In this document: positions 20,225-27,990 of the stretch, piece by piece
Layout: each line of letters opens with the position of its first letter
Numbering within the stretch: the stretch's first letter is position 1
DNA from: Pseudomonas sp. RIT-PI-r
GTDB taxonomy: Bacteria > Pseudomonadota > Gammaproteobacteria > Pseudomonadales > Pseudomonadaceae
Direction: 5' to 3'
NCBI RefSeq assembly: GCF_001297015.1
Contig: NZ_LIGE01000013.1
Location: 124,001-188,000, forward strand
DNA length: 64,000 nt
The notes under the pieces: generated by a model
The model's database searches: none
What the model was told of the DNA's origin: nothing
Seen by the model: the letters and a program-made list of their open reading frames with translations, nothing else
Translations under genes and position numbers: made by a program

Positions 20225-21289
20225 ATGGCACTTATCAGCATGCGCCAGATGTTGGACCACGCAGCCGAATTCGGCTACGGCGTTCCAGCCTTCAACGTCA
20301 ACAACCTTGAGCAGATGCGCGCCATCATGGAAGCCGCTGACAAGACTGACTCCCCGGTGATCGTCCAGGCTTCGGCCGGCGCTCGCAAATACGCCGGCGC
20401 GCCTTTCCTGCGTCACCTGATCCTGGCCGCGATCGAAGAATTCCCGCACATCCCGGTGTGCATGCACCAGGACCACGGCACCAGCCCTGATGTCTGCCAG
20501 CGCTCGATCCAACTGGGCTTCAGCTCGGTGATGATGGACGGCTCGCTGGGCGAAGACGGCAAGACCCCGACCGACTACGACTACAACGTCCGCGTTACCC
20601 AGCAAACCGTGGCCATGGCGCACGCCTGCGGCGTTTCGGTAGAAGGCGAGCTGGGCTGCCTGGGTTCGCTGGAAACCGGCATGGCCGGTGAAGAAGACGG
20701 CATCGGCGCCGAAGGCGTTCTGGATCACAGCCAAATGCTGACCGACCCGGAAGAAGCCGCTGACTTCGTCAAACGCACCCAGGTCGATGCCTTGGCCATC
20801 GCCATCGGCACCAGCCACGGCGCCTACAAGTTCACCAAGCCACCTACCGGTGACGTGCTGGCAATCGACCGCATCAAGGAAATCCACAAGCGCATCCCGA
20901 ACACCCACTTGGTGATGCACGGTTCGTCCTCGGTGCCACAAGAGTGGCTGGCGATCATTAACCAGTACGGCGGCGACATCAAAGAAACTTACGGCGTACC
21001 GGTTGAAGAAATCGTCGAAGGCATCAAGCACGGCGTGCGCAAGGTCAACATCGACACCGACCTGCGTCTGGCATCCACCGGCGCCATGCGTCGCCTGATG
21101 GCCACCAACCCGAGCGAGTTCGACCCACGTAAATTCTTCGGCGCGACTGTTACTGCAATGCGTGACGTGTGTATCGCTCGTTATGAAGCGTTCGGTACTG
21201 CCGGTAATGCATCGAAGATCAAACCGATCTCGCTGGAAGCGATGTACCAGCGTTATCTGAAGGGTGAGTTGAACGCCAAGGTTAACTAA
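20225..21289 (+). CDS. fba: Fructose-1,6-bisphosphate aldolase, class II
   Basis: A 354-residue zinc-dependent aldolase that splits fructose-1,6-bisphosphate to the two triose phosphates. The zinc site [11 protein letters not shown] and the GTSHGAYKF and [16 protein letters not shown] regions are class II landmarks; the length fits the Calvin-cycle subtype found in Pseudomonas. GGGAGAG precedes the ATG. It closes the tkt-epd-pgk-fba gene set and is followed by an intrinsic terminator. Confidence 0.96.
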   Translation: MALISMRQMLDHAAEFGYGVPAFNVNNLEQMRAIMEAADKTDSPVIVQASAGARKYAGAPFLRHLILAAIEEFPHIPVCMHQDHGTSPDVCQRSIQLGFSSVMMDGSLGEDGKTPTDYDYNVRVTQQTVAMAHACGVSVEGELGCLGSLETGMAGEEDGIGAEGVLDHSQMLTDPEEAADFVKRTQVDALAIAIGTSHGAYKFTKPPTGDVLAIDRIKEIHKRIPNTHLVMHGSSSVPQEWLAIINQYGGDIKETYGVPVEEIVEGIKHGVRKVNIDTDLRLASTGAMRRLMATNPSEFDPRKFFGATVTAMRDVCIARYEAFGTAGNASKIKPISLEAMYQRYLKGELNAKVN

Positions 21290-21316
21290 ACCTGAGTGTT
21301 GGACCGCTGATTCAAG

Positions 21317-21341
21317 AAACCCGCCGAGAGGCGGGGTTTTT
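21317..21341 (+). terminator. Intrinsic terminator of fba
   Basis: AACCCGCC, loop GAGA, GGCGGGGTTTTT; a G+C stem with one bulged G and five T, 27 bp after the fba stop. Confidence 0.88.
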
Positions 21342-21451
21342 GTGGGCGGGTTGTAGGCAAAGTGCGTGTCCTACCGATATTGGCGTTCGGGGGGATTATT
21401 CCGACCGGTCGCGTCGGGTGTCCGGCGGGAGGGGGGTAGATAGGCACTGGG

Positions 21452-21684
21452 GATCGCTGAATTCAGCGATCGGACGTCGCAGTCCGTACAGCTCACTTGG
21501 TGCATAATCGCCACCCCAAACCGCAACGCCTCGGTGTTTGTGTTTGGTCGATGGTGGCTGTGCGCGGAATACCCTCGGGTATGCCGGATTTCCAAGTGAT
21601 CCGGTCTGCGACCCCGCGTACAGCTGCCTCCCTCCGTCGCGTCGCAGCGATCAGTGGCAGCTTAATGCATCACTTGGAGTTTCA
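21452..21684 (+). promoter_or_regulatory. Structured 5' leader of the small gene at 21687, candidate RNA switch
   Basis: This 397-bp gene-free stretch holds a perfect 20-bp palindrome GATCGCTGAATTCAGCGATC (21452-21471) and the hairpins ATACCC-TC-GGGTAT (21569-21582), CCGGAT-N9-ATCCGG (21584-21604) and CTGCGAC/GTCGCAG (21606-21647). TCACTTGG occurs twice (21493-21500 and 21670-21677), and its complement CCAAGTGA lies between (21592-21599). The second copy overlaps the ribosome site TTGGAG, so the middle segment can pair with either copy and could expose or hide the start. Confidence 0.5.
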
Positions 21685-21686
21685 CG

Positions 21687-22061
21687 ATGATCAAACCAAC
21701 ACCCAATCCGCCTGAAGGCGATTGCACATCCCCGTACGAGTCCCTCGATTCAAGAAAGCTCCACGACGCCGCCGAGCGTGCGCTCGATCACTACCTTGAA
21801 CCGAACGTCACTGCCCTGAAGTTCCACAAGCCCAGCACGATGTTTCAGGTTGCTCCTGACATGGATAACGAAAGCCTGTTGGCCCACGCCTGCGAATCAC
21901 TGGCTTCGGCGAGCATCATGACCAGCGATATTGCGGCGTATGTCGATATCCCGCAGCGGCGTACGATTCTGGCGATTCAGCAGATCATCATGCTGGCTGA
22001 GCTGGCGGTAAATCGGGTGCTGGATAATGTGGAAGTGACGCAGTCTGTAATACCCAGCTGA
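21687..22061 (+). CDS. Pseudomonas small protein, DUF6124/DUF3077-like
   Basis: A 124-residue cytosolic protein. The N-terminus is Pro-rich (KPTPNPPEGD), then SLDSRKLHDAAERALDHYL, then a helical C-terminal half with LLAHACESLASASIMTSDIAAYVD and RRTILAIQQIIMLAELAVNRVLD. This matches a family I associate with Pseudomonas genomes, where it occurs in several copies, annotated only as a domain of unknown function (DUF6124, earlier DUF3077). GGAG lies 7 nt before the ATG, inside a repeat that can base-pair with the leader. No function is known. Confidence 0.7.
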   Translation: MIKPTPNPPEGDCTSPYESLDSRKLHDAAERALDHYLEPNVTALKFHKPSTMFQVAPDMDNESLLAHACESLASASIMTSDIAAYVDIPQRRTILAIQQIIMLAELAVNRVLDNVEVTQSVIPS

Positions 22062-22066
22062 CCCCC

Positions 22067-22156
22067 TGTAGGAGTGAGCCTGCTCGCGATTGCGGTGGAT
22101 CAGTCAGCACTGATGCTGGATGTTGGTCCGTCATCGCGAGCAGGCTCACTCCTACA
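22067..22156. repeat. REP doublet (GTAGGAGTGAGCCTGCTCGC family)
   Basis: Inverted arms around a core of about 40 bp, directly after the stop codon of the DUF6124-like gene. Confidence 0.85.
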
Positions 22157-22245
22157 GTTGGATCGGATGTGAACCTTAGGAAATTAGGTGACTTTGAGGC
22201 CGTCATCGTTGGCAAGCCAACTCCCACAGGGGGGGCTCGGCGAAG

Positions 22246-22914
22246 TTATTTATCGTGATCGATGTCGAGTTTGGAGAAGGTGACCTGGCCACCTTCGCTG
22301 GTGTACCCCGTATTGTCCTGCACATAAACCCCGGCCTTGAAGTACAACGGCTTGTTACGCCACGTCGCGCTGATCTGTGAATCCCACTGATAACCCGCCG
22401 CACTGACACCCAACGCACCGCCAGGACTCAGGTGAATAAGGTAGTTGAATTCGCGATCCAGTTTGATCCCGGTCGCCAGGGTGATGACGCGGCTTTCGTC
22501 ATCATCCGGGTGCATGCGGACTTTGATCACCAGGTTGCCGGTCTCGGTTTTGGTCTTGTATTGATATTCGAGTTTGACCATCGGTTTCTGGCTTTCATAA
22601 GCGTGAATCTGGCCGATGACGATTTTGCCGGAACTGGGCACTTTGTTGACTGTAACCGTCGCGCGCAGCAGGTTATCGGCATCCGGGTAATACCAGTTGC
22701 GCAGCGTGCCGTTGCTATAGGTCTCCCGCAGTTCGGTGCGCGGGTAGATGGCGTTTTCGGTTTTTGACCCGGTAACCGGTGACCAGAAGAACAAGGTGCC
22801 TGTGTCGGAATGGAAGTACTGATCCTTGAAGCCGTTCACCAGTTTGGAGGTTTCGACGGTGTATGGCGGGCTGCCAACGGGAACGCTGAGGTTCCAGGTT
22901 GCGAGATCGATCAT
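22246..22914 (-). CDS. Polysaccharide lyase family 7 (alginate lyase)
   Basis: A 222-residue PL7 beta-jelly-roll enzyme that cuts alginate by beta-elimination. The three family blocks are visible: YPRTELRE, GQIHAYES (QIH type, which in this family usually goes with poly-G or mixed cutting) and YFKAGVYVQD. The Arg, Gln, His and Tyr catalytic residues are therefore present. I prefer the ATG at 22914 with GGAAGA 6 nt upstream over a TTG at 22932. There is no signal peptide, so it is either cytoplasmic or exported by another route. It has its own promoter region, shared with the divergent GGDEF-EAL gene. Confidence 0.85.
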   Translation of the reverse strand: MIDLATWNLSVPVGSPPYTVETSKLVNGFKDQYFHSDTGTLFFWSPVTGSKTENAIYPRTELRETYSNGTLRNWYYPDADNLLRATVTVNKVPSSGKIVIGQIHAYESQKPMVKLEYQYKTKTETGNLVIKVRMHPDDDESRVITLATGIKLDREFNYLIHLSPGGALGVSAAGYQWDSQISATWRNKPLYFKAGVYVQDNTGYTSEGGQVTFSKLDIDHDK

Positions 22915-23234
22915 GTCGGTTCTTCCACTCAAGTTTCACTGCACGTACGTGCCAGAAGCTCTAGCTCGCACGTTTTGGGGCGGCCTTTATAAGCGTTGAG
23001 GGATTTTTTGTTAACGCCCGTTTGGCAGATGATTGACGTCAACATCCTGTCGAAATGCCATCTTTCCCGGTTTCAGGGGGCTGCAGAGATGACCGTTAGT
23101 CGGCTAAACCAGACTTTGGTTAAATGATGGCCTGATGACAGCTATTGCTTTCGCCGATCCCGGACTAGAGTGAACGCTCAGTATGTGTACGGTTTTGACC
23201 GGAACCGGCCTGAAGTCCCGACAAGAGAAGCAGC
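22915..23234. promoter_or_regulatory. 320-bp divergent control region with two perfect palindromes
   Basis: GCACGTACGTGC (22941-22952) is a perfect 12-bp palindrome 27 bp upstream of the PL7 start. TTGACGTCAA (23033-23042) is a perfect 10-bp palindrome near the middle. Both could be operators. No gene or further repeat is visible in this stretch. Confidence 0.4.
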
Positions 23235-25358
23235 ATGGAATGCGCGCAATCCCAGCCAGGTGAAGGCAACTCTGTCCTTTTGATCGTTGATGATTACCCT
23301 GAAAATCTGATCAGCATGCGCGCGTTGCTGCAGCGTCAGGATTGGCAGGTCATCACCGCTGCCTCCGGTTTCGAGGCGCTCAGCCTGTTGCTGGAGCACG
23401 ACGTCGACCTGGTGCTGCTGGATGTGCAGATGCCCGGCATGGACGGCTTCGAAGTCGCGCGATTGATGCGCGGCAGCCAGCGCACACGTCTGACCCCTAT
23501 CATTTTCCTCACCGCCAACGAGCAGTCCCAGGATGCCGTGATCAAGGGCTATGCCAGTGGGGCGGTGGATTACCTGTTCAAACCGTTTGATCCGCAGATT
23601 CTCAAACCGAAAGTGCAGGCATTGCTGGAGCACCAGCGTAACCGCCGGGCCTTGCAGCGTTTGAGTCATGATCTGGAAGTCGCTCGAGCCTTCAATGCCT
23701 CGGTATTGGATAACGCCGCCGAGGGGATTCTGGTGGTCGGTGAGGACGGCCTGATCCGCTTTGCCAATCCGGCAATTTCGCGTCTGCTCAATGCGCCGGT
23801 AAAGGAGCTGGAGGGTAAGGAGTTTCTCGATTACCTGCAGAAACCGCATGTTCCGTTGTGGGCCGATTCCGATTTTTACGCCAGCTACAAACGTGGCGAA
23901 ACGTTAAGACTGCACGACGCATTATTGCGCACCGCGCCCGGCCAGCAGGTGCCAGTGGCCTTGTCCTGCGCGGCGCTACCCACAGAACAACATGCGATGG
24001 TGGTCACGGTTCTCGACATGTCGGTAGTGCGTCACCTGCACCAACAGCTTGAGTTTCAAGCCGTGACCGATCCACTGACCGGTTTGCTCAACCGCCGCGG
24101 CTTCTACCAGACCGTGGAAAACCTGCTGCTGCGCGGTGAACGCAGTGACAGCAGTTGGGTGCTGTTGTATCTGGATCTCGACGGCTTCAAACGGGTTAAC
24201 GATTCCCTTGGTCATGATGCCGGCGACCGTGTGTTGCGTTGGGTTTCCGAGCAATTGAAGGCGTGTCTGCGGCCGTTCGACATACTCGCGCGCATGGGCG
24301 GTGATGAGTTCACCGCGTTGCTGGATCTGGAGTTCCCGGAGCAGGCAGCGAAGATCGCCGAGAAACTCATCGAACGCGTGTCGATCTGTCAGCAAATCGA
24401 AGGGCTGGATATCGCCCTGGGCGCGAGCATCGGCATTGCCACGTATCCGGATTGCGGTTCGAACCTCGACGGTTTGCTGCGTGCGTCGGACATTGCCATG
24501 TACGAAGCCAAGCGCGCCGGGCGTCAGCAATATCGCTTCTACGATCATGAAATGAATGGTCGCGCCCGTTCGCGCCTGATGCTCGAAGAAAGCGTGCGCA
24601 CGGCCATCGAAAACCGCGATTTCAACTTGGTGTATCAGCCACAGGTGGCGATCGACACGGGGCAGATACGCGGGTTTGAAGCGTTGTTGCGCTGGCAGCA
24701 TCCGAGTGTCGGCGATGTTCCACCGGGCCTGTTCCTGCCGTTGCTGGAAGAAGCGCGGTTGATCAGTCGGCTCGGTAGCTGGATCTATCATCGCGGCGCC
24801 GGCCAGCGCAAAGCCTGGGAAACCTTGTTTGCCGAGGACCTGGTGCTCGGCGTGAGCTTGAGCAACACCCAGTTCAGCCTGCCGAATCTGGTCAGCGAGT
24901 TGCGCCAGGTCATGGAACGACACGCGCTGCAGCCTCGTCAGCTGGAGGTCGAAGTCACCGAAGAAGCGCTGATGCAAAATCCCGATGAAACGCGCAAACA
25001 GTTGCGTCTGCTGCGTAATCTCGGGGTGCGCGTGGCGCTGGATGACTTCGGTTCCGGGCCGTGTTCGCTGGCACATCTGCGCGATCTGGAGCTCGATACG
25101 CTGAAAATTGATCGCCATCTCATTGCGCGATTGCCGGACTCGAAACGCGACGCCTCACTGGTCAGCACGGTCATCAGTCTGTGCAAGGAATACGGTTTGC
25201 TGGTGATTGCCGAAGGGGTGGAAACCATCGAGCAATACCAATGGCTGCAAGCCCACGGCTGCGAGTACGTGCAGGGCTTCCTCGTGGCGCGGCCATTGGT
25301 CGCCGAGGATGCAGCCAGCTTCGCCGAACCGTTTGACTGGAGCGCGCTGCCCGGTTGA
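23235..25358 (+). CDS. Response regulator with PAS, GGDEF and EAL domains
   Basis: A 707-residue soluble cyclic-di-GMP enzyme. A receiver domain comes first (acid pair D19-D20, phospho-acceptor D63 in LLDVQMPGMDG, KPFD later), then a PAS domain (about 150-265, LDNAAEGILVVGEDGLIRFANPA). The GGDEF domain is intact at 355-359 with the RPFD inhibitory site five residues before it. The EAL domain is also intact (E482-A483-L484 in FEALLRW, D603-D604 in DDFGSG, AEGVE). It therefore could both make and degrade c-di-GMP. No cognate histidine kinase is adjacent. AGAGAAG precedes the ATG. Confidence 0.93.
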   Translation: MECAQSQPGEGNSVLLIVDDYPENLISMRALLQRQDWQVITAASGFEALSLLLEHDVDLVLLDVQMPGMDGFEVARLMRGSQRTRLTPIIFLTANEQSQDAVIKGYASGAVDYLFKPFDPQILKPKVQALLEHQRNRRALQRLSHDLEVARAFNASVLDNAAEGILVVGEDGLIRFANPAISRLLNAPVKELEGKEFLDYLQKPHVPLWADSDFYASYKRGETLRLHDALLRTAPGQQVPVALSCAALPTEQHAMVVTVLDMSVVRHLHQQLEFQAVTDPLTGLLNRRGFYQTVENLLLRGERSDSSWVLLYLDLDGFKRVNDSLGHDAGDRVLRWVSEQLKACLRPFDILARMGGDEFTALLDLEFPEQAAKIAEKLIERVSICQQIEGLDIALGASIGIATYPDCGSNLDGLLRASDIAMYEAKRAGRQQYRFYDHEMNGRARSRLMLEESVRTAIENRDFNLVYQPQVAIDTGQIRGFEALLRWQHPSVGDVPPGLFLPLLEEARLISRLGSWIYHRGAGQRKAWETLFAEDLVLGVSLSNTQFSLPNLVSELRQVMERHALQPRQLEVEVTEEALMQNPDETRKQLRLLRNLGVRVALDDFGSGPCSLAHLRDLELDTLKIDRHLIARLPDSKRDASLVSTVISLCKEYGLLVIAEGVETIEQYQWLQAHGCEYVQGFLVARPLVAEDAASFAEPFDWSALPG

Positions 25359-25402
25359 ATTCGCTACACTGGCGCACCTTTTTTGAACCGTGTCGCCAGT
25401 CC

Positions 25403-25897
25403 ATGACAGTGTTGAAGTACCTCCAGGCCTATCCCGCGCAATTGCAGGACCAGGTGCGCCAACTGATCGCTGAAGGGCGCCTGGGCGATTACCTGACTCA
25501 GCGTTATCCGGGGCGGCACGATGTGCAGAGCGACAAGGCGCTGTACAGCTACGCGCTGGACCTGAAGCAGGAATACCTGCGTAACGCGCCGGCCATCGAC
25601 AAGGTGCTGTTCGACAACCGCCTCGACCTGACCCATCGCGCTTTGGGCCTGCACACTACGGTGTCGCGAGTGCAGGGCGGCAAGCTCAAGGCCAAGAAAG
25701 AGATTCGTATCGCTTCGTTGTTCAAGGAGGCTGCGCCGGACTTTCTGAAAATGATCGTCGTGCATGAACTGGCGCACTTCAAAGAGTCGGATCACAACAA
25801 GGCGTTTTATAAATTGTGCGAGCACATGCTGCCGGGGTATCACCAGATCGAGTTCGATCTGCGGGTGTACCTGACGTGGCGGGATATGCAGGCTTAA
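25403..25897 (+). CDS. YgjP/WLM-type zinc metallopeptidase
   Basis: A 164-residue soluble protein with the zinc motif VVHELAHFKESDHNKAFY, which has the HExxH form with a third His downstream, characteristic of the YgjP/WLM (M48-like) group related to SprT. The N-terminal half is unremarkable. The ATG at 25403 (MTVLKYLQAYP) starts the conserved domain; a frame start at 25355 overlaps the end of the GGDEF-EAL gene and is less likely. Substrate unknown. A winged-helix gene follows 24 bp later. Confidence 0.82.
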   Translation: MTVLKYLQAYPAQLQDQVRQLIAEGRLGDYLTQRYPGRHDVQSDKALYSYALDLKQEYLRNAPAIDKVLFDNRLDLTHRALGLHTTVSRVQGGKLKAKKEIRIASLFKEAAPDFLKMIVVHELAHFKESDHNKAFYKLCEHMLPGYHQIEFDLRVYLTWRDMQA

Positions 25898-25921
25898 CCG
25901 TACGCAACCAGGAAGGTGGGG

Positions 25922-26218
25922 ATGGACGTCAGCAAGACCAAAAGCAGTTTCTACCGCCGCTTGTATGTGGCGTACCTGATCGACAGCGGTCTGGCGCCGA
26001 GTGTGCCGACGCTGACTGACGTCACCGGCATGCCCCGGCGCACGGCGCAGGACACGATTGCCGCGTTGGCCGATCTGGACATCGTCTGTGAATTCGAGCA
26101 GGAAGAGGGCGCACGTAATCATGCCGGGCGCTATCGGATTCGCGAGTGGGGGGCGATTGATCGCGGGTGGATCGAGCGTAATTTGCGGCAAATCAAGGCA
26201 GTGCTTGAGTATCCGTAA
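25922..26218 (+). CDS. Small winged-helix DNA-binding protein
   Basis: A 98-residue protein with a clear winged helix: LYVAYLIDSGLAPSVPTLTDVTGMPRRTAQDTIAALADLDIVCEF holds the helix-turn-helix, and the wing is GARNHAGRYRIREWG. It may act as a local transcription factor. The ATG at 25922 has GGAAGG 5 nt upstream; a GTG two codons earlier is also possible. It is probably cotranscribed with the metallopeptidase. Confidence 0.75.
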   Translation: MDVSKTKSSFYRRLYVAYLIDSGLAPSVPTLTDVTGMPRRTAQDTIAALADLDIVCEFEQEEGARNHAGRYRIREWGAIDRGWIERNLRQIKAVLEYP

Positions 26219-26221
26219 GAA

Positions 26222-26428
26222 CCCCTCACCCTAACCCTCCCGAAACGTCGGACCGCCCATAGGGAGAGGGGACTGATTGGGGGATATTGGAGAGATACGC
26301 CGACGTGAGCGAATTGCTGTGAATCCATAATCGACGCGGTTTTTCCGGTCGATGTCTGCCGCAAGACGATAAGGTCAGTCCCCTCTCCCTATGGGCGGTC
26401 CGACGTTTCGGGAGGGCTAGGGTGAGGG
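26222..26428. repeat. Long inverted repeat, CCCTCACCC family, with symmetric insert
   Basis: The arms start CCCCTCACCCTAACCCTCCC and end GAGGGCTAGGGTGAGGG. Both arms carry the additional segment CGAAACGTCGGACCGCCC (or complement) that is absent from the copies at 5101 and 44276. It fills the gap between the winged-helix and elaA genes, which converge. Confidence 0.8.
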
Positions 26429-26432
26429 CTTT

Positions 26433-26885
26433 TCAGGCGCGACGCATGCCGATGTGCGGAATGTCATCCTCCAGATACTCCTCACCCGCCACAACAAACC
26501 CGTACCTTCCGTAATACCCCTGCAAATGCGCCTGCGCCGACAGATAGATCGGCACCTGTGGCCAATGCTTCTCCGCCTGTTTCAACGCCTGCTCCATCAT
26601 TTCGTGCCCCAGCCCTTTGCCGCGACCCGCAGGTGCAGTCAGCACCCGGCCGATCACCACGTCGCCACCCTGGGATTGCGGATCCAGCAGGCGCAGGTAG
26701 GCCATCAACTGATCATCTTCCCAACCCATCAGGTGATAGGTATCGCCTTCCAGATCCTGACCGTCGAGGTCCGGATAGGCGCATTTCTGTTCGACGACGA
26801 ACACGTCCGAGCGCAGTTTCAACAGCGCGTACAGCTGCTCCTTGCCCAGATCACTGTGATGTTTGCAGACCCATTCGATTGTCAT
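26433..26885 (-). CDS. elaA: GNAT family N-acetyltransferase, ElaA type
   Basis: A 150-residue acyl-CoA N-acyltransferase matching ElaA: LYALLKLRSDVFVVEQKCAYPDLDGQD at the N-terminus, the acetyl-CoA loop RVLTAPAGRGKGLGHEMME and GYYGRYGFVVAGEEYLEDDIPHIGMR at the end. The natural substrate of ElaA proteins is not settled. AAGGAA is 8 nt before the ATG. It has its own 255-bp upstream region facing the solute-binding gene. Confidence 0.88.
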   Translation of the reverse strand: MTIEWVCKHHSDLGKEQLYALLKLRSDVFVVEQKCAYPDLDGQDLEGDTYHLMGWEDDQLMAYLRLLDPQSQGGDVVIGRVLTAPAGRGKGLGHEMMEQALKQAEKHWPQVPIYLSAQAHLQGYYGRYGFVVAGEEYLEDDIPHIGMRRA

Positions 26886-27140
26886 GTGCCGATTCCTTGA
26901 ACGTGTCGCCCGATACTAAGCGTCTACGGCAAAGATGTCTTTATGGCGTAAGAGTCTGTGACAAAGGTCAAAATGCCATCATTCCTTTCTCGCACGGATG
27001 ACTTCTTTGTGTAATCTGCTGGTGAGCGCAGTGCCTTGGCTTCCTTGAGCTAATGTTAGTGCCTGGGTTTCGCCGGTAAGGGGCCTTGGGGTTTTGACTG
27101 AAAACACGCTGGGCAGCCCGCCCGCTAAGGATTTTCAAGC

Positions 27141-27878
27141 ATGCCGCGATTGCATCGAGCCTTTGCTTTGATCGGATTGCTCTTGCTGGCTCAGACCGCC
27201 GCAGCGGATAAGCTGCGGCTGGTGTTTGATATCTGGCCACCCTTTACCGACGACACCCTGGTCAACGGCGGACTGGCCACCGACATTGTCAGCACCGCGC
27301 TGGCCCGGGCCGGTTATGCCAGCGCTTATGAGCAGGTGCCTTGGGCGCGGGCGCTGCTTGGCGTTGGCGAGGGTCGCTACGATGTGTTGGTCAACGCTTG
27401 GTACAACGATGAACGGACCAAGCTCGGCCAGTTTTCCGGGGAATACCTGCTCAACCGCATCCGCTTTCTCAAGCGCAAAGACACTCCGCTCGATTACTCC
27501 AGCTTGCAACAACTGCACACCTATCCGATTGCTGTGGTGCGCGGTTATGCCTATTCGGCGCCATTCGATGCCGATACCGCGCTGCAGAAAGTCCCTGTGC
27601 ATAACTTTGCTATGGCTGTGCGCATGCTCGCGGCGGATCGGGTCAAGTTGACGCTGGAGGATGAGTACGTTGCGAAGTATTACCTGGCGCGGGAATCCGC
27701 TAAGGTGCGCAATTCAGTGGAGTTTTTGTCCAAGCCGTTGAGTGAGAACAGCCTGCATATATTGGTCAGTCTGAAGAATCCTCAGCATGAGCAGATTGTT
27801 GCGGGGTTTGATAAGGCGATTGCGGCGATGAAGGCGGATGGGAGTTATGACAAGTTGCTTCGCCAGCATGGGATGTGA
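27141..27878 (+). CDS. Orphan periplasmic solute-binding protein (SBP family 3 type)
   Basis: A 245-residue exported protein with a 21-residue signal peptide (LLLLAQTAAA) and a bilobed binding fold of the polar-amino-acid type (LRLVFDIWPPFTDD, GGLATDIVSTALARAGYASAYEQVPWARAL). There is no adjacent ABC permease or ATPase. Many Pseudomonas proteins of this kind are orphans used with distant transporters or in signalling. The ligand cannot be told. TAAGG lies upstream of the ATG. Confidence 0.8.
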   Translation: MPRLHRAFALIGLLLLAQTAAADKLRLVFDIWPPFTDDTLVNGGLATDIVSTALARAGYASAYEQVPWARALLGVGEGRYDVLVNAWYNDERTKLGQFSGEYLLNRIRFLKRKDTPLDYSSLQQLHTYPIAVVRGYAYSAPFDADTALQKVPVHNFAMAVRMLAADRVKLTLEDEYVAKYYLARESAKVRNSVEFLSKPLSENSLHILVSLKNPQHEQIVAGFDKAIAAMKADGSYDKLLRQHGM

Positions 27879-27915
27879 GGGGTGATCCAGAATCTTCTGT
27901 GTGGCAGATGTCGCT

Positions 27916-27981
27916 ATCGCGAGCAGGCTCACTCCTACAATTTGGAATGCGTTCCCCTGTAGGAGTGAGCCTGCTCGCGAT
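27916..27981. repeat. REP doublet (GTAGGAGTGAGCCTGCTCGC family)
   Basis: Close inverted arms (spacer about 18 bp) between the convergent solute-binding and yccS genes. Confidence 0.85.
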
Positions 27982-27990
27982 GACGCCCTG

